Shown: positions 28,310 through 38,958, counted from the first letter of the stretch. The stretch is DNA of 64,000 bases from Amoebidium appalachense (GCA_963693365.1 CAVNZM010000003.1:12958001-13022000); one strand, 5' to 3'. Numbers and translations are program-made. The notes: generated by a model from the sequence alone, not told the origin.

Positions 28310-29032
28310 ATGGGCGGACACAGGTACTCCCCGGGCACACCCGAGGACGCAAAGTATGTCCCAGCCGGCGTCGTCAGGGAGCGGCTTGGTGTCACCACTG
28401 CCACTCTCAGACGGTGGGCAGACACCAGGAGGATTGGCTCCGTTCGGACCCCGGCAAACACCCGTCTGTACCTCTGGAATGACGTGGCAAAGCTATCGGG
28501 GAGTGAAGAGACCGCACCCAGACGAAGAGCCCACATTGCCTATGCACGGGTCTCCTCTGCAAAGCAGAAAGGGGACCTCCAGCGACAGATTGACTTTATC
28601 CGTGCACGGTATCCCAGTCACGAGGTCATCTCGGATGTCGGGAGTGGTGTCAACTTTAAGAGGCGAGGCCTGTTGTCCCTTTTGGAACGTGCAAGCGAGG
28701 GAGCTGTCGCAGAGGTTGTGGTTACCTACAAAGACCGACTCTGCAGACTCGCCGGCGACCTTCTCTGGTGGCTCCTTGAGCGATATGGCGTCAAGGTCGT
28801 GGTTCTCTGTGGTAGTGACGGCCCCGACCATGAAGAGCTCGCGGAAGACCTCATTGCTGTCACCACCCATTTCATCTGTAAACATCACGGACGTCGCAAG
28901 TATGGAAAGCACCAAACTGGCCAAAAGAGACGCCGCAAACCACACAAAGCGCCTGAAGACGACCGCCAGCAAGCGGGTGACCAAGAAGATGAAGGCCAGG
29001 GAGACACGGCCTTCGACGCTGGAGGATTATGA
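28310..29032 (+). CDS. tnpA: IS607 serine recombinase (TnpA)
   Basis: 240 residues. An N-terminal MerR-like helix-turn-helix (KYVPAGVVRERLGVTTATLR, about residues 15-35) is followed by the serine recombinase domain: AYARVSSAKQ contains the catalytic Ser (about residue 81), then DLQRQIDFIRARYP and DKGSGVNFKR-like VGSGVNFKRRGL, and YKDRLCRLAGDLL. The protein integrates and excises the element through a covalent Ser-DNA link. The start at 28310 (MGGHRYSPGT) matches the longest frame of copy 2. The tail beyond residue 205 is basic and overlaps the start of tnpB. Confidence 0.9.
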   Translation: MGGHRYSPGTPEDAKYVPAGVVRERLGVTTATLRRWADTRRIGSVRTPANTRLYLWNDVAKLSGSEETAPRRRAHIAYARVSSAKQKGDLQRQIDFIRARYPSHEVISDVGSGVNFKRRGLLSLLERASEGAVAEVVVTYKDRLCRLAGDLLWWLLERYGVKVVVLCGSDGPDHEELAEDLIAVTTHFICKHHGRRKYGKHQTGQKRRRKPHKAPEDDRQQAGDQEDEGQGDTAFDAGGL

Positions 29033-30293
29033 GGCTATGGGGGTGGATGTGGCATCTCTCAAAGCCAATGCAGAGGGGCTGACACGGTGCCGGTCCATAC
29101 GTCTACACCCCACCAAAGCGCAGATGTTGTGGCTGCGAAAGACGTTTGGTGTCGTTCGCAAAATATTCAATCAGTGTGTGGGGTTGTTTGCCGAGACCGG
29201 CGAGATTAACAGAACGGTGTTTCGAAAGCGATTTGTCAACAACACCACCATCCCACACACAGAGGAGTACAAGACAGAAGTGCCCAGCCTTGTACGCCAG
29301 GATGCCGTAGACCAGTTCCTGTGGGCAGTTAAATCACAGCGAGCAAAGCGCAGATATGCGGCCGGCAGAGCACCCGGACGACCAATAGTGGTGCGCTTTC
29401 GCAGCAAGAAGTGGGGCGACCAGTCGATCCTTGCTCCTCGTGCACTCCTCAAGGTAGCCGATGGGTGTGTAGTGTTTACCCCACGCAGGTGTCCGGATGG
29501 AGGCCGGCTTAAGGCGGCAGAGCCGTTGACAATGACTGAAGTTACAGGTGACTGTCGCATGGTTTTGACACAGGATGGCAGAGTGTATCTACGAGTCACC
29601 ACCAGCAAGCCCAGGGGCGACAACCAAGCCCCTCGTGGTGCTGCTGGCGACCAAGCTCCTCCACGGGTATGCTCACTCGATCCCGGTGTGCGCACCTTCC
29701 AGACAGTGTACGACCCTGCCTCCAGTACTGCAGTCCATGTGTGCAGAGGCGACATAGGCCGTATTTGCCGTCTACTCAAGCACATGGACACGTTGCAAGC
29801 CAGGGCTGCCAGCAAAGAAGTGGGGCACAAGCGGCGTCGCAGGATGAAGCGGGCACTTGTGCGCATGCGCCGCCGCGTGCAAAACCTTCAAATGGACGCC
29901 CACTGGAAGACAGCAGGCTGGCTGACAGATGCATATGACGTGATTGTGCTTCCATGGGTGGACACCACACGGATGACCATGAAGTCCACAAGAAAGCTCT
30001 CAAGCAAGGCCGTCAGAGCCATGGCCGGCTGGGCACACGGCAAGTTCCGGGAACGCCTTGTGTACAAGGCCGAGGAAAAGGGCAAGACCGTCGTGTTTGT
30101 GGGCGAGCAATACACAAGCAAGACGTGTGGGCATTGTGGCGCCATCAAGACAAACCTGGGAGGGAGCAAGGTGTACAACTGTGCTGCTTGTGGCACAGTC
30201 TGTGACCGCGACATCAACGGGGCAAGAAACATCCTTCTACGTTCTTGCTCCCAGCGGCTGGGTACCCCCCAGCCTTTGCCTGTACCGGCCTAA
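28902..30293 (+). CDS. tnpB: TnpB, RNA-guided nuclease of IS607
   Basis: 463 residues if it starts at 28902 (MESTKLAKRDAANHTKR); the frame is open further upstream but only within tnpA. RuvC-type catalytic residues are visible: the first Asp in CSLDPGVRTF, the Glu in VVFVGEQYTS and the last Asp in CDRDINGARN. The zinc ribbon CGHCGAIKTN ... CAACGTV lies between the last two. TnpB proteins are guided by an RNA from the element's right end to cleave DNA and help the element persist. This copy is uninterrupted, unlike copy 2. The 3' flank (30294-30388) would be the place for the guide RNA. Confidence 0.9.
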   Translation: MESTKLAKRDAANHTKRLKTTASKRVTKKMKARETRPSTLEDYEAMGVDVASLKANAEGLTRCRSIRLHPTKAQMLWLRKTFGVVRKIFNQCVGLFAETGEINRTVFRKRFVNNTTIPHTEEYKTEVPSLVRQDAVDQFLWAVKSQRAKRRYAAGRAPGRPIVVRFRSKKWGDQSILAPRALLKVADGCVVFTPRRCPDGGRLKAAEPLTMTEVTGDCRMVLTQDGRVYLRVTTSKPRGDNQAPRGAAGDQAPPRVCSLDPGVRTFQTVYDPASSTAVHVCRGDIGRICRLLKHMDTLQARAASKEVGHKRRRRMKRALVRMRRRVQNLQMDAHWKTAGWLTDAYDVIVLPWVDTTRMTMKSTRKLSSKAVRAMAGWAHGKFRERLVYKAEEKGKTVVFVGEQYTSKTCGHCGAIKTNLGGSKVYNCAACGTVCDRDINGARNILLRSCSQRLGTPQPLPVPA

Positions 30294-30388
30294 TGCTGGC
30301 GGACATCGAAGCATGGCTCTAGACGCTCTGTAGGGTTCTATAGGGTTGTTTATTGTTATGTATAGATGTCATGCTAAACGGTATCAGT
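30294..30388 (+). ncRNA. Possible TnpB guide RNA (omegaRNA) region
   Basis: In TnpB elements the guide RNA is made from the 3' end of tnpB and the right end of the element. This 95-bp segment is identical in copy 2 (40928-41022 reversed). No structure was computed; the call is by position only. Confidence 0.3.
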
Positions 30389-30422
30389 GCTTGCATTGTT
30401 GATTTCCAGGTTGACGTTGTTG

Positions 30423-30459
<37 letters not shown>

Positions 30460-30514
30460 TGGGCTGCTATGTTGTACATTGAGGCAGCAAATGTGCTGGT
30501 ACGGCTTTTATATA
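30389..30514 (-). pseudogene. Probable 5' end and promoter of the IS607-cut BRO-like gene
   Basis: On the minus strand a TATATAAAAG box (30505-30514) is followed about 25 nt later by ATG (30477-30479) and a short frame MYNIAAQAHTHT through a (CA)n tract up to the IS607 right end at 30388. The frame across the removed element differs by one base from that of the gene at 28042, which slippage in the (CA)n tract could explain. Confidence 0.4.
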
Positions 30515-30993
30515 CACCATATGCTCGATAAAAGCGCCATAACGTCCACGGAGACCTTGTGAGTGCTGCCGACCATGTGGACGTTTTGGTGCTCTTTATG
30601 CCCCCACCAGGACCAATAAAACCTTTCCTCTATGGTAGAGAGGAAAGTAGTGATGTCATTTGACACATTATGGGCCAATTAGAAAGTACCTCTCTGGTAG
30701 AGGAACTTTTTTGATTGAATAGACGGCCTTTATTGCATGCCAAAAAAAGCCAATAACGTCCACAGAGGCTTTCTGGGTGCTAACGTCCTCATTGGCGCTT
30801 TTGTGCAGGGTGGCTTTTTGGATGTTGAATGGATTTCAATTTTCATTGGCAAACCCCGCTGAGTTGTGTGCATGCGGCAAAGGCCATATCATTACTCCCA
30901 TTGGTCTCTCCCCCCCCCTCCCCCCCCCCCCTCCCCCCCCCCCCCCCCCCCCCCTCCCCTCCCACCCCTCTCTCCCTCTCCTCTCTCTCTCCC

Positions 30994-31048
<55 letters not shown>

Positions 31049-31069
31049 CCTCCCTCCCTCCCTCCCTCC

Positions 31070-31152
<83 letters not shown>

Positions 31153-31234
31153 CCTCCCTCCCTCCCTCCCTCCCTCCCCCTCTCTCTCTCTCTCTCTCTC
31201 CCTCCCTCCCTCCCTCCCTCCCTCCCTCCCTTTC

Positions 31235-31289
<55 letters not shown>

Positions 31290-31317
31290 GCCTCCCTCCC
31301 TCCCTCCCTCCCTCCCC

Positions 31318-31354
<37 letters not shown>

Positions 31355-31470
31355 CCTCCCTCTCTCTCTCTCTCTCTCTCTCCTCCCTCCCTCCCTCCCT
31401 CCCTCCCTCCCTCCCCCCCTCTCTCTCTCTCTCTCTCTCTCCCTCCCTCCCTCCCTCCCTCCCTCCCTCC

Positions 31471-31525
<55 letters not shown>

Positions 31526-31724
31526 CTCCCCCCCCCCACCTCTCTCTCTCTCCCTCTCCCCCATCTACACACATGCTGCACATGCCCAGAACCATGCTTT
31601 ATTGTTTCCTTTTCAGTATTACACTTGCTCACAACAAATGGGAGCAAACTCTTGCTGCTTTCATTCACACTTGGTTTGGCCATCCCTTGTGCAACCTTGT
31701 GCAAAAAGTCTACTACGTGTACAG
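30515..31724. other. Non-coding, mostly polypyrimidine
   Basis: 30515-30890 holds two copies of a TAACGTCCACRGAG segment (about 30540 and 30752) and CCAAT-type motifs; 30900-31562 is a simple repeat; 31563-31724 shows nothing. Confidence 0.6.
30900..31562 (+). repeat. (TC)n/(TCCC)n/poly-C tract, 660 bp
   Basis: Alternating (CT)n, (CCCT)n and C-runs. Frames across it of up to 385 codons encode only Ser/Leu/Pro or Arg/Glu/Gly runs. Confidence 0.95.
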
Positions 31725-32924
31725 TCAGCAGCCACTCGTTGACTCTGCATGCTGCTGCTGTGGCGCCGGGGAGGCCCCTCCCACCACCAACTTCAGGCCA
31801 TCCGCCAGCTCCTCCCTCCCCAGCCGGTGCATGTGCGCTATGCCATTCCACTCTGTGTTGCTCTCATTGTCGTAGAACAGCCGAAACACGGCCATGCGCT
31901 CGTCGCCAAAGAAGACGTTGTCATACTTCCTGCATGCCTCCACTGCCGCTGCGAGTGACTTCAGGCGGTCACCAAAATTGGCCTTTACAAGCTGCCCGTC
32001 TATGCGGAAGGCGTGCGGGTTGAAACGTAGGAAGGCCACCGGCAGGCCATATGCCAACGCCTGGTTGTACATGCGCGCCCACTCGCACGTGCTGGAGTAG
32101 TCTCTGTGCTGGTTCTCATCCACTTCCACTATGACCACGTGTGTCGCCATGTCGTAGTACAGGTCCGGCCGTGTTTTCTCCTGGCACTCGTTATGTACCT
32201 GCCTGTTGTGGCCGGCGGGAGGGCCAATGTGCACGGACAGGTGCTTGAGGACTTTGATCTCGGGGCGGGCGTCGCTCCACCGCTTGCGTCTCGTGGACTC
32301 GGGGTCGCAGTGGCTGCACAGCCTATTTTTGCCACCTGTGAATGTCAACGTACACCCAATGCAGAAATACCTTGTGTCGCAGAGTCTGCACTGCGGTTTT
32401 CGCTTGCCGTGCACGCAGATACGGCTGCCATTGCACTGGACACAAATCGATTTGTTTTTGTTGTGACAGCAAATGCCTGTCCCGTGACAAGCCTTGCAGT
32501 AATATCGTATCACGTCGTGTGGGCATATAGAACTGCCCTTGCACGACTTGCATCGTGCTTTTTGTATGTTGTGTGGGCACACCTGGCTACCTCCGCAAGC
32601 TCTACAAATGCTTTTTTGCCTGTTGTGTGGGCAGAGCCTTATTTTACCGCCGTTGCAGGCCCGGCGCTGTGCTTTTTGTTTTTTCGGAGCCTTGGAGCAG
32701 ATACTGCTCCCCGTGCACCTCTTGCAATCGGCTTTTCGCCGGTTGTGCGAGCAGACTCCCGATCCATGGCAGTCGATGCAAGTTTCCTTTCGCCGTTTGT
32801 GTCTACACATCTCTGTCCCTAGGCAGTCGATGCATCGGCTTCGGCGCCGCTTGTGTTGGCATATGCCCTTCCCACCACACAAAACACATCTGTCTGGTCT
32901 GCTACGGCCATGAGGGCAGGCCAT
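31725..32924 (-). CDS. EsV-1-7-like zinc-repeat protein with nuclease domain
   Basis: 399 residues starting MACPHGRSRPDRC. Residues about 3-195 form roughly ten Cys/His repeats with a period near 18 (C-x2-C-x-G-x3-C-x-H-x-R-x-K-x2-C), the pattern of EsV-1-7 cysteine motifs first named in a brown-algal virus. A linker with another Cys cluster follows, then a domain at about residues 235-345 with RPDLYYD and VVIVEVDENQHRDY, a PD-(D/E)xK-like nuclease pattern, and later LRFNPHAFRIDG. Such fusions occur in NCLDVs. A role as a site-specific endonuclease is likely but unproven. The TTTTTTTTTTCTGTGCC motif (32960-32974) supports the start. Confidence 0.75.
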   Translation of the reverse strand: MACPHGRSRPDRCVLCGGKGICQHKRRRSRCIDCLGTEMCRHKRRKETCIDCHGSGVCSHNRRKADCKRCTGSSICSKAPKKQKAQRRACNGGKIRLCPHNRQKSICRACGGSQVCPHNIQKARCKSCKGSSICPHDVIRYYCKACHGTGICCHNKNKSICVQCNGSRICVHGKRKPQCRLCDTRYFCIGCTLTFTGGKNRLCSHCDPESTRRKRWSDARPEIKVLKHLSVHIGPPAGHNRQVHNECQEKTRPDLYYDMATHVVIVEVDENQHRDYSSTCEWARMYNQALAYGLPVAFLRFNPHAFRIDGQLVKANFGDRLKSLAAAVEACRKYDNVFFGDERMAVFRLFYDNESNTEWNGIAHMHRLGREELADGLKLVVGGASPAPQQQHAESTSGC

Positions 32925-32959
32925 GACTACTTCCAGCAACCGTGCGGTCTACACTCAGG

Positions 32960-32974
32960 CACAGAAAAAAAAAA
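32960..32974 (-). promoter_or_regulatory. T-run/CTGTG promoter motif with TATA
   Basis: TTATATATCTTTTTTTTTTC then TGTGCC on the minus strand, about 35 nt before the ATG at 32924. Confidence 0.6.
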
Positions 32975-33003
32975 GATATATAAGTTCGCCCCTTCAAAAT
33001 AGG

Positions 33004-33535
33004 GAGATTGTACCTACTAGTACACACTCCCTCCCTCTGTGTGTCCCTTTTTGACAAGTTTACTGTAATCTACAAGTTGGACGAGGACAGACCCCGAATG
33101 GTGCTTTTTCAACCAATCAAAAGTGAGATTGCACCTACTAGTATACCCTCCCTCCCTCTGTGTGTCCCTTTTTGACAAGTTTACTATACTCTACAAGTTG
33201 GATGAGGACAGACCCCGAATGGTGCTCCCTCGTCCAATCAAAAGTGAGATTGCACCTACTAGAATACCCTCCCTCCCTCTGTGTGTCCCTTTTTGACAAG
33301 TTTACTATACTCTACAAGTTGGATGAGGACAGACCCCGAATGGTGCTCCCTCGTCCAATCAAAAGTGAGATTGCACCTACTAGTATACCCTCCTCCCTCT
33401 GTGTGTCCCTTTTTGACAAGTTCACTATATTCTACGAGTTGGATGAGGACAGACCCCGAATGGTGCTTTTTCAACCAATCAAAAGTGAGATACACCCCTG
33501 TTTGCTTGAGGGTGCTCCCTCGTCCAATGACGTTT
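33004..33535 (+). repeat. About 121-bp tandem repeat array
   Basis: Units begin GAGATTG at about 33004, 33126, 33247 and 33367, with a degenerate fifth at 33487 (period 120-122). Each contains CACCTACTAGTATACCC, a CCCTCTGTGTGTCCCTTTTT segment, GACAGACCCCGAATGGTGCT and ends in CCAATCAAAAGT. The array lies directly upstream of the second primase-OBP gene, parallel to the 97-bp array by the first, although the unit sequences differ. Confidence 0.9.
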
Positions 33536-33632
33536 TTGCCTGCAAAGGCTGTATTTTTCCCTCCAGGCAGACACGCTGTAACTTTTTTCTAGCCGATAGT
33601 ACCGAGGCTGTGTTTTTACACACGGCTTCTGC

Positions 33633-36600
33633 ATGCTAGGCGCACCAGTGCTCCGCAACAAATGGATGTGCGTCGCAGGCAGTGCAGATGGTGCAGATGG
33701 TGGCTCTGCCAAGAAGCCCCTTGTCACTGGTTATACTGAAACACAGATACAATGCTTTGCAAACGCAGACACGCACACACCCCCACACAAATTCTTTATT
33801 GCAGAAGACTGCTGGAAAAAGGGCGTGGTAAAGAAACGATTCCGCTCGGCGGCAACCGTGGAGGACTTCATCTGCGCGCTGACTGACCTGTGCCGGCAAG
33901 GCGGCCGCCCCCACTGCTACGAGCTGTGCCGCACAGAGGCCGAGCTGAGCTTCTTCCTCGACATCGAGGGGGTACACGAGAGCCCGGATGGGCGTTCCGA
34001 GGTGGACAGTGCGCGCGATGCGGTGGTGGCATGTGTGCAGCAGTTGGCCATACACGAGCTTGGCATTCCTGCGTGGGCCTCCAGCACGGTGGTGGTCAGC
34101 CAGGGGCACCGGACCGTGGTCAAGGACGGCGACACCAAGTACAAGACGTCCTACCACGTCATTGTGCCGCACCTGAGGTTCGCGGACATGGACGCACTCC
34201 GCGCGTTCATACACGTACTCCATGCCGTTCTCCCAGACCCGCACAGGCAGTATGTGGACTGGGGTGTCTACACAAACAATCGCATGCTACGCACCATCTT
34301 TTTGAGCAAGTTGGATGACCCGACACACACGCCGCTGTTGCCCGTGGACGCCACCCCTTATCCGTTGCCGCTGTACTTTGCGTCACGTGCGAGGGTGCCA
34401 GGGGACGTTGTGGTGCGCACACAGGCCATCCTTGACGCTGCCGTTCGCGTGGCACCGGAGGCAGATTTGGCGAGCAAGAAGCCCGGTGCCGCTGCCGCCC
34501 CCTCCAGGAAACGCAAGGCCAGCAGTGATGCTGACACCGACCATCATGATCCAACGCCGAGCAGGGGGGCACATGTGGCCGTCACGGTTGACAAAGTCGA
34601 CGAGGAGGCCATCCTTGCAGCAGTTAACCTCCTTGTTGACAGTATTGACGAGCACCACAAGGGCATCGGGGTTGCAAGGGGGAACAAGCCAGGCCTGTAC
34701 ATTTCCAGGCGCAAGGGGCAGCGCATATGCCTCTTTGGACCCAGGCATGACAGCAACGGCTTCTACATCACCATCGAAAAAGACGGCTCGGTAATCTACC
34801 GGTGCCATTCCCAGTCCTGTCACGGCAAGCAGCAGTGTATTGGGGTGGTTGCATGCGGAGAGGCCCACACACTCTTCCAGTTTGCCGAGCCCACGGTGCA
34901 GCAGGTCGCGGCGATGCAGGTGCTGCTGCTGCAGGAGAACGTCGTGGACAGCACGCTGTTGCGCTTCTGTGGGGCACAGACTCGGGAGGGGGCGTTGGCC
35001 CTGGGGTATGCCATGCGCAGCTCCATCACCCCGCTGCTCAGCGGAGCAGACAAGCAGATGGTGTGGCTCGCGTGGCTGCAGACGCACACCGACCCGGAGC
35101 AGTATGGCGCAGAGGGTGCGCGTGTGTGGGGGCAGCGGCAGTGGGCATTGATGAACACCTCGAGCGGCGGCGGGGTGAAGGGCTACTCCTATGCCACGGT
35201 CGCGTGGGTTGCGCACAAGACCGCCCCGTAAACTGTTGGACGGTACGGCACCGAGGCTGTGGGGAGGGCCATCGAGTCCCTGTTTGGCTTTCAGAATTTC
35301 ACAGAGCCCGACAGCGGCTATGACTTGCATGCATACCACACGGAGGGTGCTACAGGGAGGCACCCACCCTCCACCACGGACATACCCGGCCACCCCGAGT
35401 CGCCGCCCCCCTACGTCTACCCGCTGCAGCAGTATCTGCTCAAGTATGCATACAGCGTCATCGTGCTCCAATCCGGCCTGGGCACGGGCAAGACCACCCG
35501 GTCACTGGAGGTCATCCGCAGCAAGGTGGCTGCCGGCGGCAGCGTGGTGATTGTGTCCCCGCGCGTGTCCTACAGCAACACCATTCTTCAGGTGGTGTAT
35601 GACGCCATGCCTGATGCCCGTATCGTCGACTACCGCAAGGCCAACAAGGCCGTCATGCAGGCCGCGCAGATCCTTGTTGTGCAGGTCGAGTCCCTCCACC
35701 GAGTCGCGGCTGCCGGTGTCCCCAAGCCGTCGTTGCTGATGCTGGATGAGTGCACCTCAATCGCGGCGGAGTGCAGCTCCCTCCAGACACACCGGACCAA
35801 GCTGGAGGCCAACATGAACGCGCTGATGTGGTTGCTGCAAAACAGCCAGACCGTCATTCTTGCCGACGCCTTCGTCGACGGCCGCGCCAAGGTGTTGGCC
35901 GACATAGCCCGGAACGGGCCCGGGGAATCCGATGGCGGGAGCGCTGCAACGCCCAAACGGGCACTGTTTGCCTACAACGGCGGGGTTGGCGAAAAACGGT
36001 GTGTTGTGCGTCTCCCAGCGCGCATTCCCGGGGCGCCGGCGGGTGTGACCCCCTTGGAAGTGGAGGCCGTGAAGCTACTGGATGAAGGGTTGCGGGTGTT
36101 TGGGGTGGCAACTGGAGTGGACACCATTGGCCGCCTGCTGCAGTACTGCATGGAGCACGTCCCCTCGGTCAAGGAGCATCACATCGTCTACACCGGCAAC
36201 GGCAGGGTGCTCCAGGGTGCCAACCACGGCCAGATCAGCAGCAAGACCAGTGTCAATCAGCAGTGGGGAGAAAAGCAGCTGGTGCTGACTACCCCCACCA
36301 TCACCGTCGGCCTCAACTACGACTCAGACAAGCTGTTTGACGCTGTGTTGCTGAACACGTCCAACGAGAGCTGCACGGCGCGAGACATTGCGCAAACACT
36401 CATGCGTGTCCGCCGCCTCACCTCCGGCATCGTGCTGTGGAGGCACCTGTACATGCCCAAGCCCGGCGCCCCTGTGTCCCTGCATCCCAGCGTGGTGCGG
36501 CGCGACACGCTGAACGACGCCATCATCAACGGCTACAAGTGGATAAACGACTCGCCGCTGCTGCCCCTCTTTGTGCTCAACAGGACGGAGGTGTGCATCA

Positions 36601-37439
36601 ACAGGGAACGCTTCGACCTTGCACTGCTTCACCATGTCGAAACGATGGGATGGACGGTCGAGGATAGGCGGGGAGAGAAGCGCGACATGCTCGCAGCAAC
36701 GGCAGCACAGATGCTTGACGGCCTTCAGTGTCCTCCTTTCGACTCTATACCGGACGTGCCCCCTGAGGTTGTCGCGAGAATGGATCGGAGCCGCCTGACC
36801 CCAGAAGAGAGCCTTGCCGTCGTGAAGTCTGCTGTCATCGAGAGGTGCGCAGCTATCAATCCGGCATTAATAGACAGCGTTGGAGCGGCGAGAATGCTCT
36901 ACAACGGCTCGTCTGGCCACCCTATTCGCATGCTGAAAGCGTTGAATGTGGCCGAAACACCGGTGATGATAGCCAATGGGTGCCAACCCGGTAACCCCGA
37001 AGCGCATGTCGTTTGGAAAATACTTTGCATGTTTGATTCGCTGACTGACCAGGGCAGCGGCACGAAAGTTCGCCCAAAGTGGCGTGATGTGGAGCTCAAT
37101 CCCAGCTGCATAACACCTGGATTCATGGGCAACATGGCTGCACTTCTCAACCACCTGTCTGTGTTGCGAGGCGGCCGCGAGGCCGCTGTACGGGTTGAAA
37201 AAACCAAGGACGCGCATGGAAACGACGTGGTGACATACAATTTGGGTGAATTAATGGAACTTGCTAGTCGATACCTCGAGGAGCACACTGGTGGTTCTAT
37301 TATCGGATCCCGCACAAAGAAGGTTAGTTTGTACAACGGCAAACGGAGAAATGTGTGTGTTGGGTATCGCCTATCCATGTGCAGCGAAGAACTTGCCGTG
37401 CCTCTGAATATGCTGATGGATGGTCTGGTTTTGGTTTGA
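33633..37439 (+). pseudogene. Primase-OBP helicase fusion, copy B, one in-frame stop
   Basis: A single frame of about 1268 codons broken only by TAA at 35229-35231. The N-terminal part matches copy A: primase motifs FFLDIEG and TSYHVIVPH, NRMLRTIF, and a Cys/His cluster YRCHSQSCHGKQQC. After the stop come Walker A GLGTGKTTRS, Walker B LMLDECTS and the rest of the UL9-like helicase. Copy A has Tyr at the stop position. Here the stop separates primase from a complete helicase, so two separate proteins could be made if an internal ATG (for example at 35259) is used. The first 30 codons do not match copy A; another ATG at 33662 in a second frame encodes MDVRR..., closer to copy A's MDRRK, so the 5' end may also be frameshifted. 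Confidence 0.85.
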
Positions 37440-37482
37440 TGTAGTCTTATTGTAGCTTTTAGTGTCGCGAGTGCAACCCAAA

Positions 37483-37494
37483 CTTTTTTCTGCG
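37483..37494 (+). promoter_or_regulatory. T-run/CTGCG promoter motif
   Basis: CTTTTTTCTGCGCC about 30 nt before the ATG at 37524. Confidence 0.55.
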
Positions 37495-37523
37495 CCATAT
37501 GTGTATCGGAAGTCAAGCCAAGA

Positions 37524-38123
37524 ATGGCCATGCCAAAACATCCCAGTTCCCCTAATGTGCATGCTGACGACTTGGCCAAGCTGCACCCCGACGATGCCCG
37601 TTTCTACAACGGCCTTTTGGAGATTGATAAGGAGTTTCCGGGCGCTATGAGCCACCCCGTTGTAATGCGGATAGTGGCTTTGACACTGGCCTGCAACCAC
37701 CTGGACCGCCTTCCGCGCCGCAAAGCCACGGACAGCCATGTAGGGCCCATGACAGCCTACCTGTGGGCACGTCTGCTGTTTGCCGGGGCAGTGGCATTGT
37801 TACATGAAAAGGACTTGTACACCCCTGTGTCTGTCCCCCTACTGACATTTGCGTGCTCGTCGTCTGTGCATACCATCATCTGGACAGCATGTGACTTGGC
37901 TCACGAGGAGGGCTTCGAAGAGCTTGAGACTATTCTGCGAAACCCGTCGCACACAGACGTGGAGCACCTCGATTGTATCCTGCGCCTCTCGTTTGGTGGG
38001 CATGCCAAAGAGCAGCAGGACGGCACGTGTGTGGTCCAGTGGTTCACAGCACCGGGGGCACCCAGTAGGCCATATGCCACCAGGCGACGTGCCTTCTTGG
38101 TTGCTGCCAAGTTCCGCGAGTGA
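37524..38123 (+). CDS. Conserved protein paired with primase-OBP, copy B
   Basis: 199 residues, MAMPKHPSSPNVHADD..., intact. Paralogue of 3577-4203 with the same order of shared elements: HPDDA, LPRRKATDSH, an alanine/leucine-rich helical centre, LRNPSHTDVEHLDCILRL, FGG, and VVQWF near the end. It follows copy B of the primase-OBP gene by about 85 bp, in the same arrangement as copy A. Function unknown; a replication accessory role is inferred from the conserved pairing. Confidence 0.65.
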   Translation: MAMPKHPSSPNVHADDLAKLHPDDARFYNGLLEIDKEFPGAMSHPVVMRIVALTLACNHLDRLPRRKATDSHVGPMTAYLWARLLFAGAVALLHEKDLYTPVSVPLLTFACSSSVHTIIWTACDLAHEEGFEELETILRNPSHTDVEHLDCILRLSFGGHAKEQQDGTCVVQWFTAPGAPSRPYATRRRAFLVAAKFRE

Positions 38124-38778
38124 GCTCCGGGCCGCGCAGCACCAGCAAAGCCCTTCCGAGTTTAAATTTGATTTTGTTTTGTCTGAAATAAACACCTACA
38201 GCTGCTAAAGGCACTTTATGCACCTATTTGAGAATAATTCGATTGTGCACTTTTCTATGCCATGTATAGGCATACCCAGTCTCCTTCCCCCTCCCTCCCT
38301 CCCTATATTCTCTCTATTTCACTCGGGATTCGACAATGCCTATAGGGGAGGCCATCACAGTGTATCCCTATCTCTCTATTTCACTCAGGAATTTGACAAA
38401 GTCGACCCCCTGCCAATCCTAGATTTGACAGAGTCGACCCCTTGCATATACGTGCCCCCCCCTCCCTCCATCCCCCCTCCCCTGTAGGTCTGGATACCCC
38501 ATGCCCACCCCATGCCCACCCCACGTCCCACCCCATGTCATTAACAGTTGGCCCAAGGGGCCCGAGGCTGTGAGGGCCGTGGAGGTCTGGCGGTGGGGGT
38601 GTGGGCCTGGATATGACGGTGGACAAGCTGGGATGTGCGTGGATAAGGCGGTGGATATGCTGGGATCTGCCTAGATAGGAGTGGCCGGCGTGGATATGCC
38701 GGGATATGCCGGGAGAGGTCTCGATGCGGCCTGTAACTGTGCTCTGGTGTCAAGCCAGCCACTTTTGCAGTGGTCCCA

Positions 38779-38812
<34 letters not shown>

Positions 38813-38815
38813 CCC

Positions 38816-38846
<31 letters not shown>

Positions 38847-38958
38847 CCACAAAAAGGGGGGAGGGGGGCATCCCATGCAGCTAGCCACAAAACCTGCACA
38901 TACACACAAGTTTCTTCCGTCCACATGCTTTTTTATTTGGATCCAGTGTAATTCAACC
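38124..38958. other. Intergenic, pyrimidine tracts and minor repeats
   Basis: No gene seen. Contains CCCTCCCTCCCT-type tracts (38287-38310, 38455-38485), a (TC)n-C-run-(CA)n composite at 38778-38850, GGATATGCCGGGATATGCC duplications near 38690 and a TTTTTTATTTGG stretch at 38931 before the next gene. Confidence 0.6.

Larger units (their letters stand above)
28043..30388 (+). mobile_element. IS607-type element, copy 1, apparently intact
   Basis: 2346 bp, from CAGCTTATGGCATTTATA at the left end to CATGCTAAACGGTATCAGT at the right. Copy 2 (40928-43273) has exactly the same length and is nearly identical, which fixes the ends. There are no inverted repeats, as expected for IS607. It carries a serine recombinase and a TnpB gene, overlapping. 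IS607 elements are known in NCLDVs and some eukaryotes. It has inserted into the BRO-like gene. Confidence 0.9.

Noticed and set aside
28242-28901. N-terminal extension of TnpB by 220 codons
   Set aside because: It overlaps tnpA in another frame and does not look like TnpB; the start at 28902 gives the usual length.
28273-28984. Minus-strand frames opposite IS607 tnpA
   Set aside because: Antisense shadows; present in both copies only because the copies are identical.
30777-32023. Long frames (up to 385 codons) rich in Ser, Leu and Pro, and their complements rich in Arg, Glu and Gly
   Set aside because: They are produced by the (TC)n/(TCCC)n tract, have no sequence complexity and overlap a real gene on the other strand.
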